In this document: piece by piece, positions 26,695 to 35,469 of the stretch
How positions within the stretch are numbered: position 1 is the first letter of the stretch
Layout: every line of letters starts with the position of its first letter
Assembly: GCF_000018425.1 (NCBI RefSeq)
Contig: NC_010424.1
Location: 930,001 to 994,000 of the forward strand
From: Candidatus Desulforudis audaxviator MP104C
GTDB lineage: Bacteria > Bacillota > Desulfotomaculia > Desulfotomaculales > Desulforudaceae
DNA: 64,000 bases
Direction of reading: 5' to 3'
Notes under the pieces: generated by a model
Told to the model about the DNA's origin: nothing
What the model saw: the letters and a program-made list of their open reading frames with translations, nothing else
Databases searched by the model: none
Translations under genes and position numbers: made by a program

Positions 26695-28173
26695 ATGGAA
26701 AGAATAGATATCTTCCGTGATATCGCCGAGCGTACCGGGGGTGACATCTACATCGGTGTGGTCGGGGGCGTGCGTACCGGCAAATCCACGTTCATCAAGA
26801 GGTTTATGGAACTCCTGGTCATCCCGAACATTAAAGACATTTACGACAAGGAACGGGCTCGCGACGAACTGCCGCAGAGCGGCGCCGGCCGTACGGTGAT
26901 GACCACCGAACCCAAGTTTGTGCCCAACGAGGCTGTGGAAATCCTGGTCGGGCAAAGCGTGAGGCTCAAGGTGCGCCTGGTCGACAACGTGGGTTACCGG
27001 GTGGAGGGAGCCCTGGGCTTCGAGGAAGATGAAGAGCCCAGAATGGTGACGACGCCGTGGTTTGAAGAACCGATTCCGTTTATGGAAGCGGCCGAAATCG
27101 GCACGCGCAAGGTGATCACCGACCATTCCACCATCGGCCTGGTAATCACCACAGATGGCAGCATTACCGACATCCGGCGTGAAAACTACGTTGAAGCCGA
27201 GGAGCGAGTCATTGATGAATTGAAGCAGTTCGGAAAACCCTTTTTGGTGATCCTGAACACCACCAAACCACACGCCATAGATACGCAACACCTGGCGGGG
27301 GAGTTGCAGGTGAAATACGATGTGCCCGTGCTGCCGCTCGACTGCCTGGAAATGAGCCAGGGCGACGCGGTCACCATCTTGGAGGAGATCCTGTATGAGT
27401 TCCCGGTGACCGAAGTCAGAATCGATGTCCCGCTATGGGTGGAAGAATTGGAACCAACCCACTGGCTGCGTGAAAAGTTTGAGTCGGCCGTCCGGGAGGC
27501 CATCCGCCGGGTGCAACGGGTGCGGGACATCCAGGAGGCGACCGACCTCTTGGCCGGACAGGATTTCGTAGAGGAAACCACCTTGCGGGACCTGAACATG
27601 GGCACCGGTTGGGCCCAGGTGGAAGTGAAAGCCCGTCCGACCCTGTTCTACGAAATCGTCACCGAGCAGACCGGATTCCAGGTCAAGGGGGACCAGGATC
27701 TGTTCCGCCTGACCAAAGACCTGGCGGTGGCCAAGCGGGAATACGATAAAGTCGCCGCGGCCCTGCACGAGGTGCGGGATACGGGTTACGGTGTGGTGAC
27801 GCCGCGGTTGGACGAGATGAATCTCGAAGAGCCGGAACTGATTCGCCAGGGCAACCGTTTCGGTGTCCGTTTGAGAGCCAGCGCCCCGTCGCTGCACGTG
27901 ATCCGGGCCGACATCACCACCGAGATCACGCCGATCATCGGTACCGAAAAGCAATGTGAGGAACTGGTCCGGTTTATCTTGAACGAGTTCGAGGACGACC
28001 CGAAGAAGATCTGGGAATCGGAGATCTTCGGCAAGTCCCTGCACGATCTGGTCCGCGAGGGCATCCAGAACAAGCTGCACCGGATGCCCGAAAACGCTCA
28101 GGTAAAACTGCAGGAGACGTTGCAAAGAATCGTTAACGACGGTAGTGGCGGTCTCATTTGTATCATCATCTAG
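26695..28173 (+). CDS. spoIVA: Stage IV sporulation protein A
   Basis: This 492-residue ATPase polymerises into the basement layer of the spore coat. The Walker A motif GGVRTGKSTFIKRFMELL is near residue 24, and the family ending GGLICIII is present; it is the part that contacts the forespore surface through SpoVM in Bacillus. Full-length homology shows that the organism sporulates. ATG 26695 has GGGGGG upstream. TTGACA at 26645 with TGAAAT 17 bases on could be a sigma-A promoter. In Bacillus the gene uses sigma-E, and I see no convincing sigma-E site. Confidence 0.96.
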   Translation: MERIDIFRDIAERTGGDIYIGVVGGVRTGKSTFIKRFMELLVIPNIKDIYDKERARDELPQSGAGRTVMTTEPKFVPNEAVEILVGQSVRLKVRLVDNVGYRVEGALGFEEDEEPRMVTTPWFEEPIPFMEAAEIGTRKVITDHSTIGLVITTDGSITDIRRENYVEAEERVIDELKQFGKPFLVILNTTKPHAIDTQHLAGELQVKYDVPVLPLDCLEMSQGDAVTILEEILYEFPVTEVRIDVPLWVEELEPTHWLREKFESAVREAIRRVQRVRDIQEATDLLAGQDFVEETTLRDLNMGTGWAQVEVKARPTLFYEIVTEQTGFQVKGDQDLFRLTKDLAVAKREYDKVAAALHEVRDTGYGVVTPRLDEMNLEEPELIRQGNRFGVRLRASAPSLHVIRADITTEITPIIGTEKQCEELVRFILNEFEDDPKKIWESEIFGKSLHDLVREGIQNKLHRMPENAQVKLQETLQRIVNDGSGGLICIII

Positions 28174-28216
28174 GCCGCTGTTCGGCGAAAGCCGTTTGGT
28201 ACAAATACAAAAAACA

Positions 28217-28249
28217 AGAAACCCTTCTCAACTATAGAGAAGGGTTTCT
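28217..28249. terminator. Bidirectional terminator after spoIVA
   Basis: AGAAACCCTTCTC (28217-28229) and its complement (28237-28249) form a 13-pair stem with loop AACTATA. On the minus strand the stem is followed by TTGTTTTTTG. On the plus strand the tail is only mildly T-rich. Confidence 0.75.
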
Positions 28250-28660
28250 ATTATAGAGCCCGTAATGGCCTGCGCTCCGGCCACCACGAATCCCTTTACA
28301 GCCCGCGGCCACCTTTCGGCGACCACGGACCGTTGCGGAACCCGTGATGACCTTTGCTCGACCAAAATGCCTGCTTTAAGAGCTGCCGGCAGTCTCTCGA
28401 CCGTCAGCAACCCGATACTCCGAATAAACTGAGTTGTCAGCAGACACCTTGATCTTAGCCTCGGACGGATGATTTCTCTTGGCAAGAAACCATCCGCCCT
28501 TACCTCCGGCCGATACCAAGCCGCTTGACCCGGTATCGGCTTTCGGTTCGATCACCGCCGAACCTTTCGATCCGGCGGTGGTCTCAGGCCCGGCCATTAC
28601 GAACCCTTGACCTGTAGTATAACCATCGCCCGGCGGATTATCAGTCGTGCCGTCTGACAT
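28228..28660 (-). pseudogene. Decayed repetitive minus-strand gene, unknown
   Basis: A 94-residue frame (28660-28376, starting MSDGTTDNPPGDGYTTG) is followed in another frame by a shorter one ending at 28228. The segments QGFVMAGPETTAGS and KGFVVAGAQAITGS in the two frames are alike, so this looks like one repetitive Gly/Ala/Ser/Thr-rich gene broken by a frameshift. No clear ribosome site precedes the ATG at 28660. The terminator at 28217-28249 would end its transcript. A small spore-surface-type protein next to spoIVA is possible, but nothing in the sequence proves it. The rest of the gap to 28799 shows no other gene. Confidence 0.35.
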
Positions 28661-28799
28661 ATTCTAGCGGTTGGAAAGGTATTTTTCCAATCCAGAAGCG
28701 GTTTGAGCCGTTGAATACTGAATAAGTCATTTAGTTGTTATTAATGACGCTCTTAATGTGCATACTAATGAAAACTATTCTGTAAGGAGGTTAAGATAG

Positions 28800-29090
28800 A
28801 TGGTCATCAGTACGCCGGCTTCGCTGACCGAGTATTTCATGCAGGTGGATCACCGCCTGCCGCCGGAAGCGACCAGGGTGTTGCGGGCGCTGGGCGAACA
28901 GGGGCGGATGAACAAGGAGGAGTTGTCCCTGACCTCCCGCGTGAAACGGGCGGTGCTGGATCACATCATTATGCAGCTCTACGCCCTTGGCCTGGTGGAC
29001 GTGACGGCGGAAGGCAAGAGCAAGATCTGCAGCCTGACCAAGCTGGGCTGGGAATTCATTGATTTGAAAGAAGAGCAGTTGCTCCAATAG
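28800..29090 (+). CDS. Small winged-helix domain protein
   Basis: This 96-residue protein looks like a winged helix-turn-helix domain: LPPEATRVLRALGEQGRMNKEELSLTSR would be the first helices, and LDHIIMQLYALGLVDVTAEGKSKICSLTKLGWEFIDL the recognition helix and wing. It resembles MarR/ArsR-like folds but matches no named family I can recall. ATG 28800 has AAGGAGG nine bases upstream. It may be a DNA-binding regulator. Its neighbours spoIVA and recJ do not reveal a target. Confidence 0.7.
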   Translation: MVISTPASLTEYFMQVDHRLPPEATRVLRALGEQGRMNKEELSLTSRVKRAVLDHIIMQLYALGLVDVTAEGKSKICSLTKLGWEFIDLKEEQLLQ

Positions 29091-29108
29091 TCGAAGCACC
29101 TCACCAGC

Positions 29109-29137
29109 TTGTAAACCGGCCCCCGGGAGATTATAAT
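29109..29137 (+). promoter_or_regulatory. Promoter for recJ
   Basis: TTGTAA at 29109, a 17-base spacer and TATAAT at 29132, 31 bases before the recJ ATG. Confidence 0.7.
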
Positions 29138-29167
29138 AAACTTCAGAAATAATTTCCCGGAGCAGAC

Positions 29168-31741
29168 ATGAACGACCATCGGGAATGGCGGTTGAAAAAG
29201 CCCGAACCGGTGCTCTCCCGGATGCTGGCGCGGGAGTGCGGTATTTCGGAGTTGACGGCCCAGTTGCTAGTCAACCGGGGTATTATCACCGTCAGGGAAG
29301 CACGAATTTTTTTGGACGGGGACCTGGACAGTCTATGGTCCCCGTATTTGCTGCGGGACATGGCCCCGACCGTGGACCGGATCCGGGGAGCGCTGGCCGC
29401 GGGTGAGAAGATCCTGGTCTATGGGGACTACGATGCGGACGGGATGACGGCTGCGGCCCTGATGGTGGCTGCCCTGCGGACCCTGCGCGGCCGGGTCGAG
29501 TATCATATTCCCTGGCGGGCGGACGGTTACGGTCTGAATCCGGAGGTGCTCGAGCGGGCGGCCGCGGACGGAGTCGGCCTGGTGATCACGGTGGACTGCG
29601 GGGTCAGCGCCCGCCGCGAGATCGAGCGGGCCCAAGCGCTGGGCCTGGACGTGGTGGTCACGGACCACCACGAGCCGCAGGGTCTTTTGCCGCCGGTGCC
29701 GGTGGTGAATCCCCGCCGGCCGGACTGTAATTACCCGTTTAAGGATCTCGCCGGGGTCGGAGTGGCTTTCAAGTTGGCCCAGGCCCTGCTCGGTGACGAA
29801 TTGCCGCCGCCGTTTTTGGGGCTGGCCTGTCTGGGCACCGTAGCCGATGTGATGCCGCTGCGGGGCGAAAACCGCTTGCTGGTTCGTCACGGTCTGCCGC
29901 AATTGTTGGACAATCCCGGCATCGCCGCCCTGGGCGCTTGCCAAGGGGAGAACCCGGTCGTTCGTGATGTGGCCTTTGGTATCGCCCCCTTGCTGAACGC
30001 TGCGGGGCGCATCGGCCGTCCGGAACTGGGAGTGGAAATCCTCCTGGCCGGACCAGGTGAGGCTGCGGCACTCGCCGCGCAACTGGCGGCTTTGAACGAG
30101 GAGCGCAAGTACCTGGAGGAAAAAGTGTCCGCCGCGGTGCTTGCCGAATTGAGCGGACTGCCGGAAGTACCCCCGGTGGTGGTTCTGGCCGGTGAAGATT
30201 GGCACCCGGGAGTGATCGGGATCGTGGCTTCACGCCTGGCGGGCCGTCTGGGAAGACCGGTGGCCCTGATCGCGGTGGACGGCGACGAGGGCCGGGGTTC
30301 GATCCGGGCCGGAGAGGGCTGGAATCTGGTGGAGGCGCTGGAGTCCTGCAGGGAGGTTTTGACCCGGTTCGGAGGCCACCGGTGCGCGGCCGGATTCACT
30401 CTGCCCACCGCAGCGATCCCCGGCTTCCGCGAAGCCATATGCCGGTACGCCCGGCACCTTCCGGTTCCGGCGTCGGGGCCGGAGTTGGAGATTGAGGCGC
30501 TGGTAACTCTGGACCAGCTCACGCCGGAGGTTTTGCGGGAGATTGAGGCCCTGGAACCTTGGGGCGCGCAAAACGACCCTCCGATCCTGGCCGCCGAGGA
30601 TTTGCGGGTCGTGAAACACTACAGGGTCGGGCGGGAGGGCGAACACCTGAAGTTGGTCCTGGAGCAGGGCCGGACGATCATAAGCGGTATCGGTTTCGGT
30701 CTGGCCCCGGCCCACCCGGAAATAGCGGAGTGCAGGCGGGTGCACCTGGCGTTTGTGCCGGTAATCAACCGGTGGAACGGAAGGGAGACGCCCGAAATCA
30801 AAGTGGTGGATTGGAAACCGGGCCCGGCCGGCACGATGACGGTCCAGTCCGCCGCCGGCGCGGAAGCGCCTGATTATGTGCCGCCCCCCTTTCTGACCGA
30901 AGCGCTGACCGGCGGAGACCCGCGGGAACCGGAGGGCGAATGGCGGCTCCGCACGGTGTATGACCTGCGGCACCTGCCGTTCTGGGGACCGCAGGCCCGG
31001 CGTTTTCTAAACGGAGACCGCCCGACACTGGTCGCCGTACCCAACCCGGAGATGATCCCGGAAGTCGTGTCCAAAATGCGCATGACTCTCCCCCGGTTGC
31101 TCGAAAGGCTGGAATGGCTGACACCGGAGATGGATACGGCGGGCGGCGGCGTCCGTGAGCGTTTTCGTTCCGGGGCGGCGAGCACCGTGGTCGCGGTGCC
31201 TCCCGACGGCTGTGATCTTTTCCCCGCGCGTGTCGTCACGCTCGGCCTGATGTACCACTGGTCGCAGTGGCGGGCCCTGGCCCGGTGCGGGGAGGAACTG
31301 GTGCTAGCCTTTTCCGGTTATGACCACGTCCGCAACCGGCGTCATCTCCGCAGTCTGGCACCGAACCGGAAGTGTCTTTTGACGCTGTTCCGGCTGTTGC
31401 GTTCCCTGGACCTCCGGGTGGACTCCGACCGCCGCGCGCTCTTCGCCGCGATGCATACCCAGGGCCACCCTGATTTTACACCCGTCACGTTGGACGTCGG
31501 TCTCACCATCCTCGAGGAACTCGACCTGGTCGCCCGCCGCGGTGACGGCGGGCTGGAGGTTCGTAAAAAACCGGGTGAACGAAAGCATCTGAGCCAGGCG
31601 CCCACCTTCCGGCGCGTGCATAGGATAAAGCGCGACGCCTGGCGGTGCCACAAGTTCTTTCTGGGGGCGACCCGCGGTGAACTGGCTCGGTTTTTCAAAT
31701 GTGATATAATTCCCTTGGGTGATGGTCCGCATGCCGATTGA
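29168..31741 (+). CDS. recJ: Single-stranded-DNA-specific exonuclease RecJ, long form
   Basis: This 857-residue DHH-family nuclease degrades single-stranded DNA 5' to 3' in recombination and repair. Motifs are YGDYDADGMTAAAL near residue 91, VVVTDHHEP near 160 and the DHHA1 motif GGHRCAAGFTLP near 405. An OB-like domain follows to about 565. The last 290 residues are the extra C-terminal region seen in Firmicutes RecJ, longer than the 577-residue E. coli protein. ATG 29168 is weakly served by CCCGGAGC. The stop overlaps the start of relA by about 20 bases. Confidence 0.93.
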   Translation: MNDHREWRLKKPEPVLSRMLARECGISELTAQLLVNRGIITVREARIFLDGDLDSLWSPYLLRDMAPTVDRIRGALAAGEKILVYGDYDADGMTAAALMVAALRTLRGRVEYHIPWRADGYGLNPEVLERAAADGVGLVITVDCGVSARREIERAQALGLDVVVTDHHEPQGLLPPVPVVNPRRPDCNYPFKDLAGVGVAFKLAQALLGDELPPPFLGLACLGTVADVMPLRGENRLLVRHGLPQLLDNPGIAALGACQGENPVVRDVAFGIAPLLNAAGRIGRPELGVEILLAGPGEAAALAAQLAALNEERKYLEEKVSAAVLAELSGLPEVPPVVVLAGEDWHPGVIGIVASRLAGRLGRPVALIAVDGDEGRGSIRAGEGWNLVEALESCREVLTRFGGHRCAAGFTLPTAAIPGFREAICRYARHLPVPASGPELEIEALVTLDQLTPEVLREIEALEPWGAQNDPPILAAEDLRVVKHYRVGREGEHLKLVLEQGRTIISGIGFGLAPAHPEIAECRRVHLAFVPVINRWNGRETPEIKVVDWKPGPAGTMTVQSAAGAEAPDYVPPPFLTEALTGGDPREPEGEWRLRTVYDLRHLPFWGPQARRFLNGDRPTLVAVPNPEMIPEVVSKMRMTLPRLLERLEWLTPEMDTAGGGVRERFRSGAASTVVAVPPDGCDLFPARVVTLGLMYHWSQWRALARCGEELVLAFSGYDHVRNRRHLRSLAPNRKCLLTLFRLLRSLDLRVDSDRRALFAAMHTQGHPDFTPVTLDVGLTILEELDLVARRGDGGLEVRKKPGERKHLSQAPTFRRVHRIKRDAWRCHKFFLGATRGELARFFKCDIIPLGDGPHAD

Positions 31742-33869
31742 GACGCTGGTGGAAAGGATCCGGCAATACAACCCGCGAGTCGATGTTTCCTTTATTCAGC
31801 GGGCGTACGAGTTCGCCCAGGAGGCGCACCACAACCAAAAGCGGATTTCCGGTGAGGACTTCATCGTTCACCCCCTGGAAGTGGCGCAGATTCTGGCCGA
31901 ACTTGAACTCGACCTGGAAAGCGTAGTCGGGGGTCTTTTGCACGACGTCATAGAAGACGCCGGGATCGAACTGTGCGTCATCCGGGAGGAGTTCGGCGAC
32001 GAGGTCGCCCTGCTCGTCGACGGGGTCACCAAGCTGAGGCGCCTGGCCTACCGTTCCAAGGAGGAGCAGCAGGCCGAAAACCTGCGGAAAATGCTCCTGG
32101 CTATGGCCAAGGACGTGCGGGTGATCCTGATCAAGCTGGCCGACCGCCTCCACAACCTGCGGACCCTCCAGTACCACACCGTGCCCAAACAGCGCGAAAT
32201 CGCCCAGGAAACCCTGGAAATATTCGCTCCTTTGGCCCACCGCCTCGGTATCTACCGGATCAAATCTGAATTGGAAGACATCGCTTTTCGTTTCCGGGAA
32301 CCGGAGCGGCACGAGGAACTGACCCGGCGCCTGAGCGCGACCCGCAGCGTGCGCGAAGGCTACATCGGGGGCGTGATCAAAATCTTGCAGGAAAAGCTGG
32401 GCGGCATGGGAATCACCGCGGACATCCAGGGCCGACCCAAGCACCTGTACAGCATCTACCAGAAGATGTTGGCTCAGGAAAAAGACCTGGAGGAAATCTT
32501 CGACATCCTCGGCATCCGGATCCTGGTGGAGTCGGTCAAAGACTGCTACGCCACCCTCGGGGTGGTCCACACCCTCTGGAAGCCGGTCCCCGGGCGTTTC
32601 AAGGACTATATCGCCATGCCCAAGTCGAATATGTACCAATCGCTGCACACTTCCGTGGTCGGCCCCGAAGGCGAGGTGCTGGAAATCCAGGTCCGCACCT
32701 GGGACATGCACCGTACCGCCGAGTACGGCATCGCCGCGCACTGGCGCTATAAATCCGGGACCCGCGCCGACCCCGCGTTCGACGAAAAACTAGCCTGGTT
32801 GAGACAGCTCCTGGAGTGGCAGCACGAGTTGCGGGACGCCCGCGAGTTCATGGAAACCCTGAAGATCGACCTGTTCGCCGATTCGGTCTACGTCTTCACC
32901 CCGGCGGGCGACGTGCTGGAATTGCCTGCGGGTTCGATACCGTTGGACTTCGCCTACCGCATCCACACCGACCTTGGTCACCGGAGCATCGGGGCCCGGG
33001 TGAACGGCAAACTGGTGCCTTTGAACTACCAGTTAAAAACCGGCGACATCGTCGACATCATCAAGGGCAAACAGGCCGGCCCCAGCCGGGACTGGCTGAA
33101 CCTGGTAAAGACTCCCCAGGCGAAGACCAAGATCCGTCAGTGGTTCAAAAAGGAACAGCGCGAGGAGAACATCCAGCGCGGCCGGGAGGCCCTGGAGCGC
33201 GAGGCGCGGAAGCAGGGTTTGGAATTGGAGCATCTGCGGGGCGAACGCGTGCTGGAACTGGGCAGGAAGTACAACTTACACACCATCGAAGACGTCCACG
33301 CGGCGGTGGCGCTCGGCGTGGTGACGGCCAACACCCTGGTGGCGCGTTTGAAAGAACTGCTCCGGCCCGTGCCCGCGGAAGTTCAGCTTCCGGACGTAGT
33401 CCTTGAAAAACGGCGGTCTCCGGCTACCCAGGGGGTACGGGTCCTAGGGGCCGACAACCTGCTGGTGCGTCTGGCTCACTGCTGCAACCCGGTGCCCGGG
33501 GACGCCATTGTGGGCTACATCACCCGGGGGCGCGGGGTTTCGGTGCACCGGGCGGACTGCCGCAACATCGGAGTGTGGCGGGAAAAAGAGCGGGAACGGC
33601 TCGTGGAAGTCGTCTGGGAGAAGACCGAAATTCCTTTCCAGATCCGGCTGGAGATTTCGGGAATGGACCGGGCCGGCCTTTTACGCGACGTGATGAATGT
33701 GCTCAGTGAAATGAAGATCAGCGCCAGCTGGGTGACTGCCCGGGGCAACAAGAGCAAGATGGCGACGATCGCCCTGACCGTGGAAATCCGCAACCTGGAG
33801 CAATTCGACTACCTCCGGCAAAAGATCGGCAGAATACGGGACGTATATGAGGTAAGGCGGGTGATCTAG
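31722..33869 (+). CDS. relA: (p)ppGpp synthetase/hydrolase RelA/SpoT
   Basis: This 715-residue stringent-response enzyme has four domains. The HD hydrolase covers about 40-185 ([25 protein letters not shown]), the synthetase 235-350 ([13 protein letters not shown]), TGS 385-445 ([24 protein letters not shown]) and ACT the last 80. Both HD and synthetase motifs look intact, so it should make and degrade (p)ppGpp. Start is ATG 31722, with GTG 31719 and ATG 31731 as alternatives; no strong ribosome site separates them. It overlaps recJ and is followed by dtd, a common Firmicutes order. Confidence 0.95.
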   Translation: MVRMPIETLVERIRQYNPRVDVSFIQRAYEFAQEAHHNQKRISGEDFIVHPLEVAQILAELELDLESVVGGLLHDVIEDAGIELCVIREEFGDEVALLVDGVTKLRRLAYRSKEEQQAENLRKMLLAMAKDVRVILIKLADRLHNLRTLQYHTVPKQREIAQETLEIFAPLAHRLGIYRIKSELEDIAFRFREPERHEELTRRLSATRSVREGYIGGVIKILQEKLGGMGITADIQGRPKHLYSIYQKMLAQEKDLEEIFDILGIRILVESVKDCYATLGVVHTLWKPVPGRFKDYIAMPKSNMYQSLHTSVVGPEGEVLEIQVRTWDMHRTAEYGIAAHWRYKSGTRADPAFDEKLAWLRQLLEWQHELRDAREFMETLKIDLFADSVYVFTPAGDVLELPAGSIPLDFAYRIHTDLGHRSIGARVNGKLVPLNYQLKTGDIVDIIKGKQAGPSRDWLNLVKTPQAKTKIRQWFKKEQREENIQRGREALEREARKQGLELEHLRGERVLELGRKYNLHTIEDVHAAVALGVVTANTLVARLKELLRPVPAEVQLPDVVLEKRRSPATQGVRVLGADNLLVRLAHCCNPVPGDAIVGYITRGRGVSVHRADCRNIGVWREKERERLVEVVWEKTEIPFQIRLEISGMDRAGLLRDVMNVLSEMKISASWVTARGNKSKMATIALTVEIRNLEQFDYLRQKIGRIRDVYEVRRVI

Positions 33870-34318
33870 TGCGGGCGGTGGTCCAGCGCGTCTCCCGGGG
33901 GGTGGTAACCGTCGGGGAAGAGACGGTGGGGGAGATCGGTCACGGTTTTGTGGTCCTTCTGGGAGTCGGTCGGGAAGACACCCCGGACGATGCCGCCTAC
34001 CTGGCCGAGAAGATCGCCAACCTGCGGGTATTCGCCGACGAGAACGGCAAGCTGAACCGTTCGGTGCTCGAAAACGGCGGCAGCGTTCTGGTCGTATCCC
34101 AGTTCACCCTGTTCGGGGACTGTCGCAAGGGGCGGCGGCCCGGTTTTTCGGCGGCCGCGCCGCCGGAGCGCGCCGTTGAATTGTACGCCGAGTTTGTGCG
34201 GCGGCTCGCCGCCCTGGGCGTGCCGACGGCTCAGGGGCGGTTTCAGGAACATATGGAAGTTTTGATCGTGAACGACGGTCCGGTAACCCTGATCCTGGAC
34301 AGCAGGAAGCTTTTTTGA
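33869..34318 (+). CDS. dtd: D-aminoacyl-tRNA deacylase
   Basis: This 149-residue enzyme removes D-amino acids wrongly attached to tRNA. It has the catalytic SQFTLFGD motif near residue 77 and the cross-subunit Gly-Pro motif [11 protein letters not shown] near the end. The dimeric fold and length are normal. GTG 33869 shares a base with the relA stop codon, and the next gene begins within its last codons, so relA-dtd-hydrolase is one transcript. Confidence 0.95.
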   Translation: MRAVVQRVSRGVVTVGEETVGEIGHGFVVLLGVGREDTPDDAAYLAEKIANLRVFADENGKLNRSVLENGGSVLVVSQFTLFGDCRKGRRPGFSAAAPPERAVELYAEFVRRLAALGVPTAQGRFQEHMEVLIVNDGPVTLILDSRKLF

Positions 34319-34335
34319 GGAGGGGAACGGGGGAA

Positions 34336-34977
34336 GTGCGAAGGCTGATCCTGGACACACTCGTGGTGGGAGCGCTGCAAACCAACTGCTACATCCTCGG
34401 CTGTCCCAATACCCGGGAGGCGCTGGTGATCGATCCCGGGGCGGAAGCGGAACTCATCGGCAGCACCCTGGACAAGCACGGGCTGAAATTGAAAACGGTC
34501 GTCCTCACCCACGGGCACGCCGACCATATCGGTGCCTGCGGGGAACTGCGGCGCGAGCCTGGTGTCACGCTGGCCATCCACCGGGAAGACGCGCCCCTGC
34601 TCTCCGACACGCACCGGAACCTCACTGCTTACATCGGCCCCCCGCTCACTCTATCCGCGGCGGAAACGCTACTCGGCGACGGGGACCGGGTGGAGTTCGG
34701 CGCCGGAATCCAACTGACTGTCCTGCACACCCCGGGGCACACCCGGGGAAGCATCTGCCTTTTGGGCGAGGGTTTCCTGTTCAGCGGCGACACGCTGTTC
34801 GCCGGGGCTGTGGGGCGAACGGATTTCCCCGGAGGGGATTTCAAAACGCTCATCGCTTCCCTGAAGAACCGGTTGGAGCCGCTTCCCGATGACACCCGGG
34901 TTTACCCGGGCCACGGGCCGGCGAGCACCATGGGGGTTGAAAAGCGGGAGAACCCCTACCTGACGACCGAATGGTGA
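34336..34977 (+). CDS. Metallo-beta-lactamase-fold hydrolase (glyoxalase II-like)
   Basis: This 213-residue hydrolase has the metal motif THGHADHIGACGEL near residue 60, HTPGHTRGSICLL near 130, FSGDTLFAGAVGRTD near 150 and the final PGHGPAST. It belongs to the YqgX/hydroxyacylglutathione hydrolase-like group, which hydrolyses thioesters such as S-lactoyl thiols; the actual substrate is unknown. GTG 34336 gives a normal N-terminus (RLILDTLVVGALQTNCYI). The in-frame TTG at 34315 overlaps dtd and is also possible. Genes following relA-dtd in Firmicutes often include this family. Confidence 0.85.
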   Translation: MRRLILDTLVVGALQTNCYILGCPNTREALVIDPGAEAELIGSTLDKHGLKLKTVVLTHGHADHIGACGELRREPGVTLAIHREDAPLLSDTHRNLTAYIGPPLTLSAAETLLGDGDRVEFGAGIQLTVLHTPGHTRGSICLLGEGFLFSGDTLFAGAVGRTDFPGGDFKTLIASLKNRLEPLPDDTRVYPGHGPASTMGVEKRENPYLTTEW

Positions 34978-35009
34978 CGCAAGAACAGGCAGATAATCGG
35001 GGTGAGGGA

Positions 35010-35414
35010 ATGTTTAACGAAGAACCGCCGGAGGCCGGCGACAGGCGTTACACCATCGTGGTGACCGGTGACGGGGAGTTTCTGGTGGGCACGTGCGTGG
35101 AACTCGGGGTATCTGCGCAGGGGGGGACCCGGGAGGGGTGCCTGGAAAACCTGCGCGAGGCCATCGCCCTTTTTCTGGACGATGAACCGATTGTGCTTCC
35201 GGCCAAGGTGGTAAAAGCCCTGACAGCAGCCGGCTACCACGGGGTGAACAAGAGGGGCCGCCACATCAAGTTCCGCAAGTACGGCTCCCGGCCGGACACA
35301 CTGGTGCTGCCGAACGAAACCCGGTTGGCGCGTCATTTTATCGACCTGGTTTGCGCCCGGACCGGGTGCTCCCCGGAAGAACTCCAGGGCCCGGGAAACG
35401 GGACCGAGTCTTGA
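35010..35414 (+). CDS. Single-chain HicB-HicA toxin-antitoxin fusion
   Basis: This 134-residue protein has two recognisable halves. Residues 10-57 (RRYTIVVTGDGEFLVGTCVE, QGGTREGCLENLREAIALFL) match the HicB antitoxin fold (UPF0150). Residues 60-128 match the HicA/YcfA double-stranded-RNA-binding-like mRNA interferase: KVVKALTAAGYHGVNKRGRH, with the catalytic-type His in RGRH (usually GSH), then LVLPNETRLARH. HicA and HicB are normally separate genes. Here the antitoxin half lacks its usual C-terminal DNA-binding domain and runs straight into the toxin half. ATG 35010 has GGGGTGAGG close by; ATG 34971, overlapping the upstream gene, would add 13 residues. The hisS promoter overlaps its stop codon. 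Confidence 0.75.
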   Translation: MFNEEPPEAGDRRYTIVVTGDGEFLVGTCVELGVSAQGGTREGCLENLREAIALFLDDEPIVLPAKVVKALTAAGYHGVNKRGRHIKFRKYGSRPDTLVLPNETRLARHFIDLVCARTGCSPEELQGPGNGTES

Positions 35415-35439
35415 CAGATTCCTGCGCCCGGCATAAAAT
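35411..35439 (+). promoter_or_regulatory. Promoter for hisS-aspS
   Basis: TTGACA at 35411, a 17-base spacer and TAAAAT at 35434: a near-consensus sigma-A promoter. It overlaps the stop codon of the HicB-HicA fusion. Confidence 0.8.
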
Positions 35440-35469
35440 CTCGGCAGTTTATGTTTTGATGGGAGACGA

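Noticed and set aside
31705-31710. TATAAT inside the recJ 3' end as a relA promoter
   Set aside because: No acceptable -35 box lies 16-18 bases upstream, and overlap with recJ suggests co-transcription.
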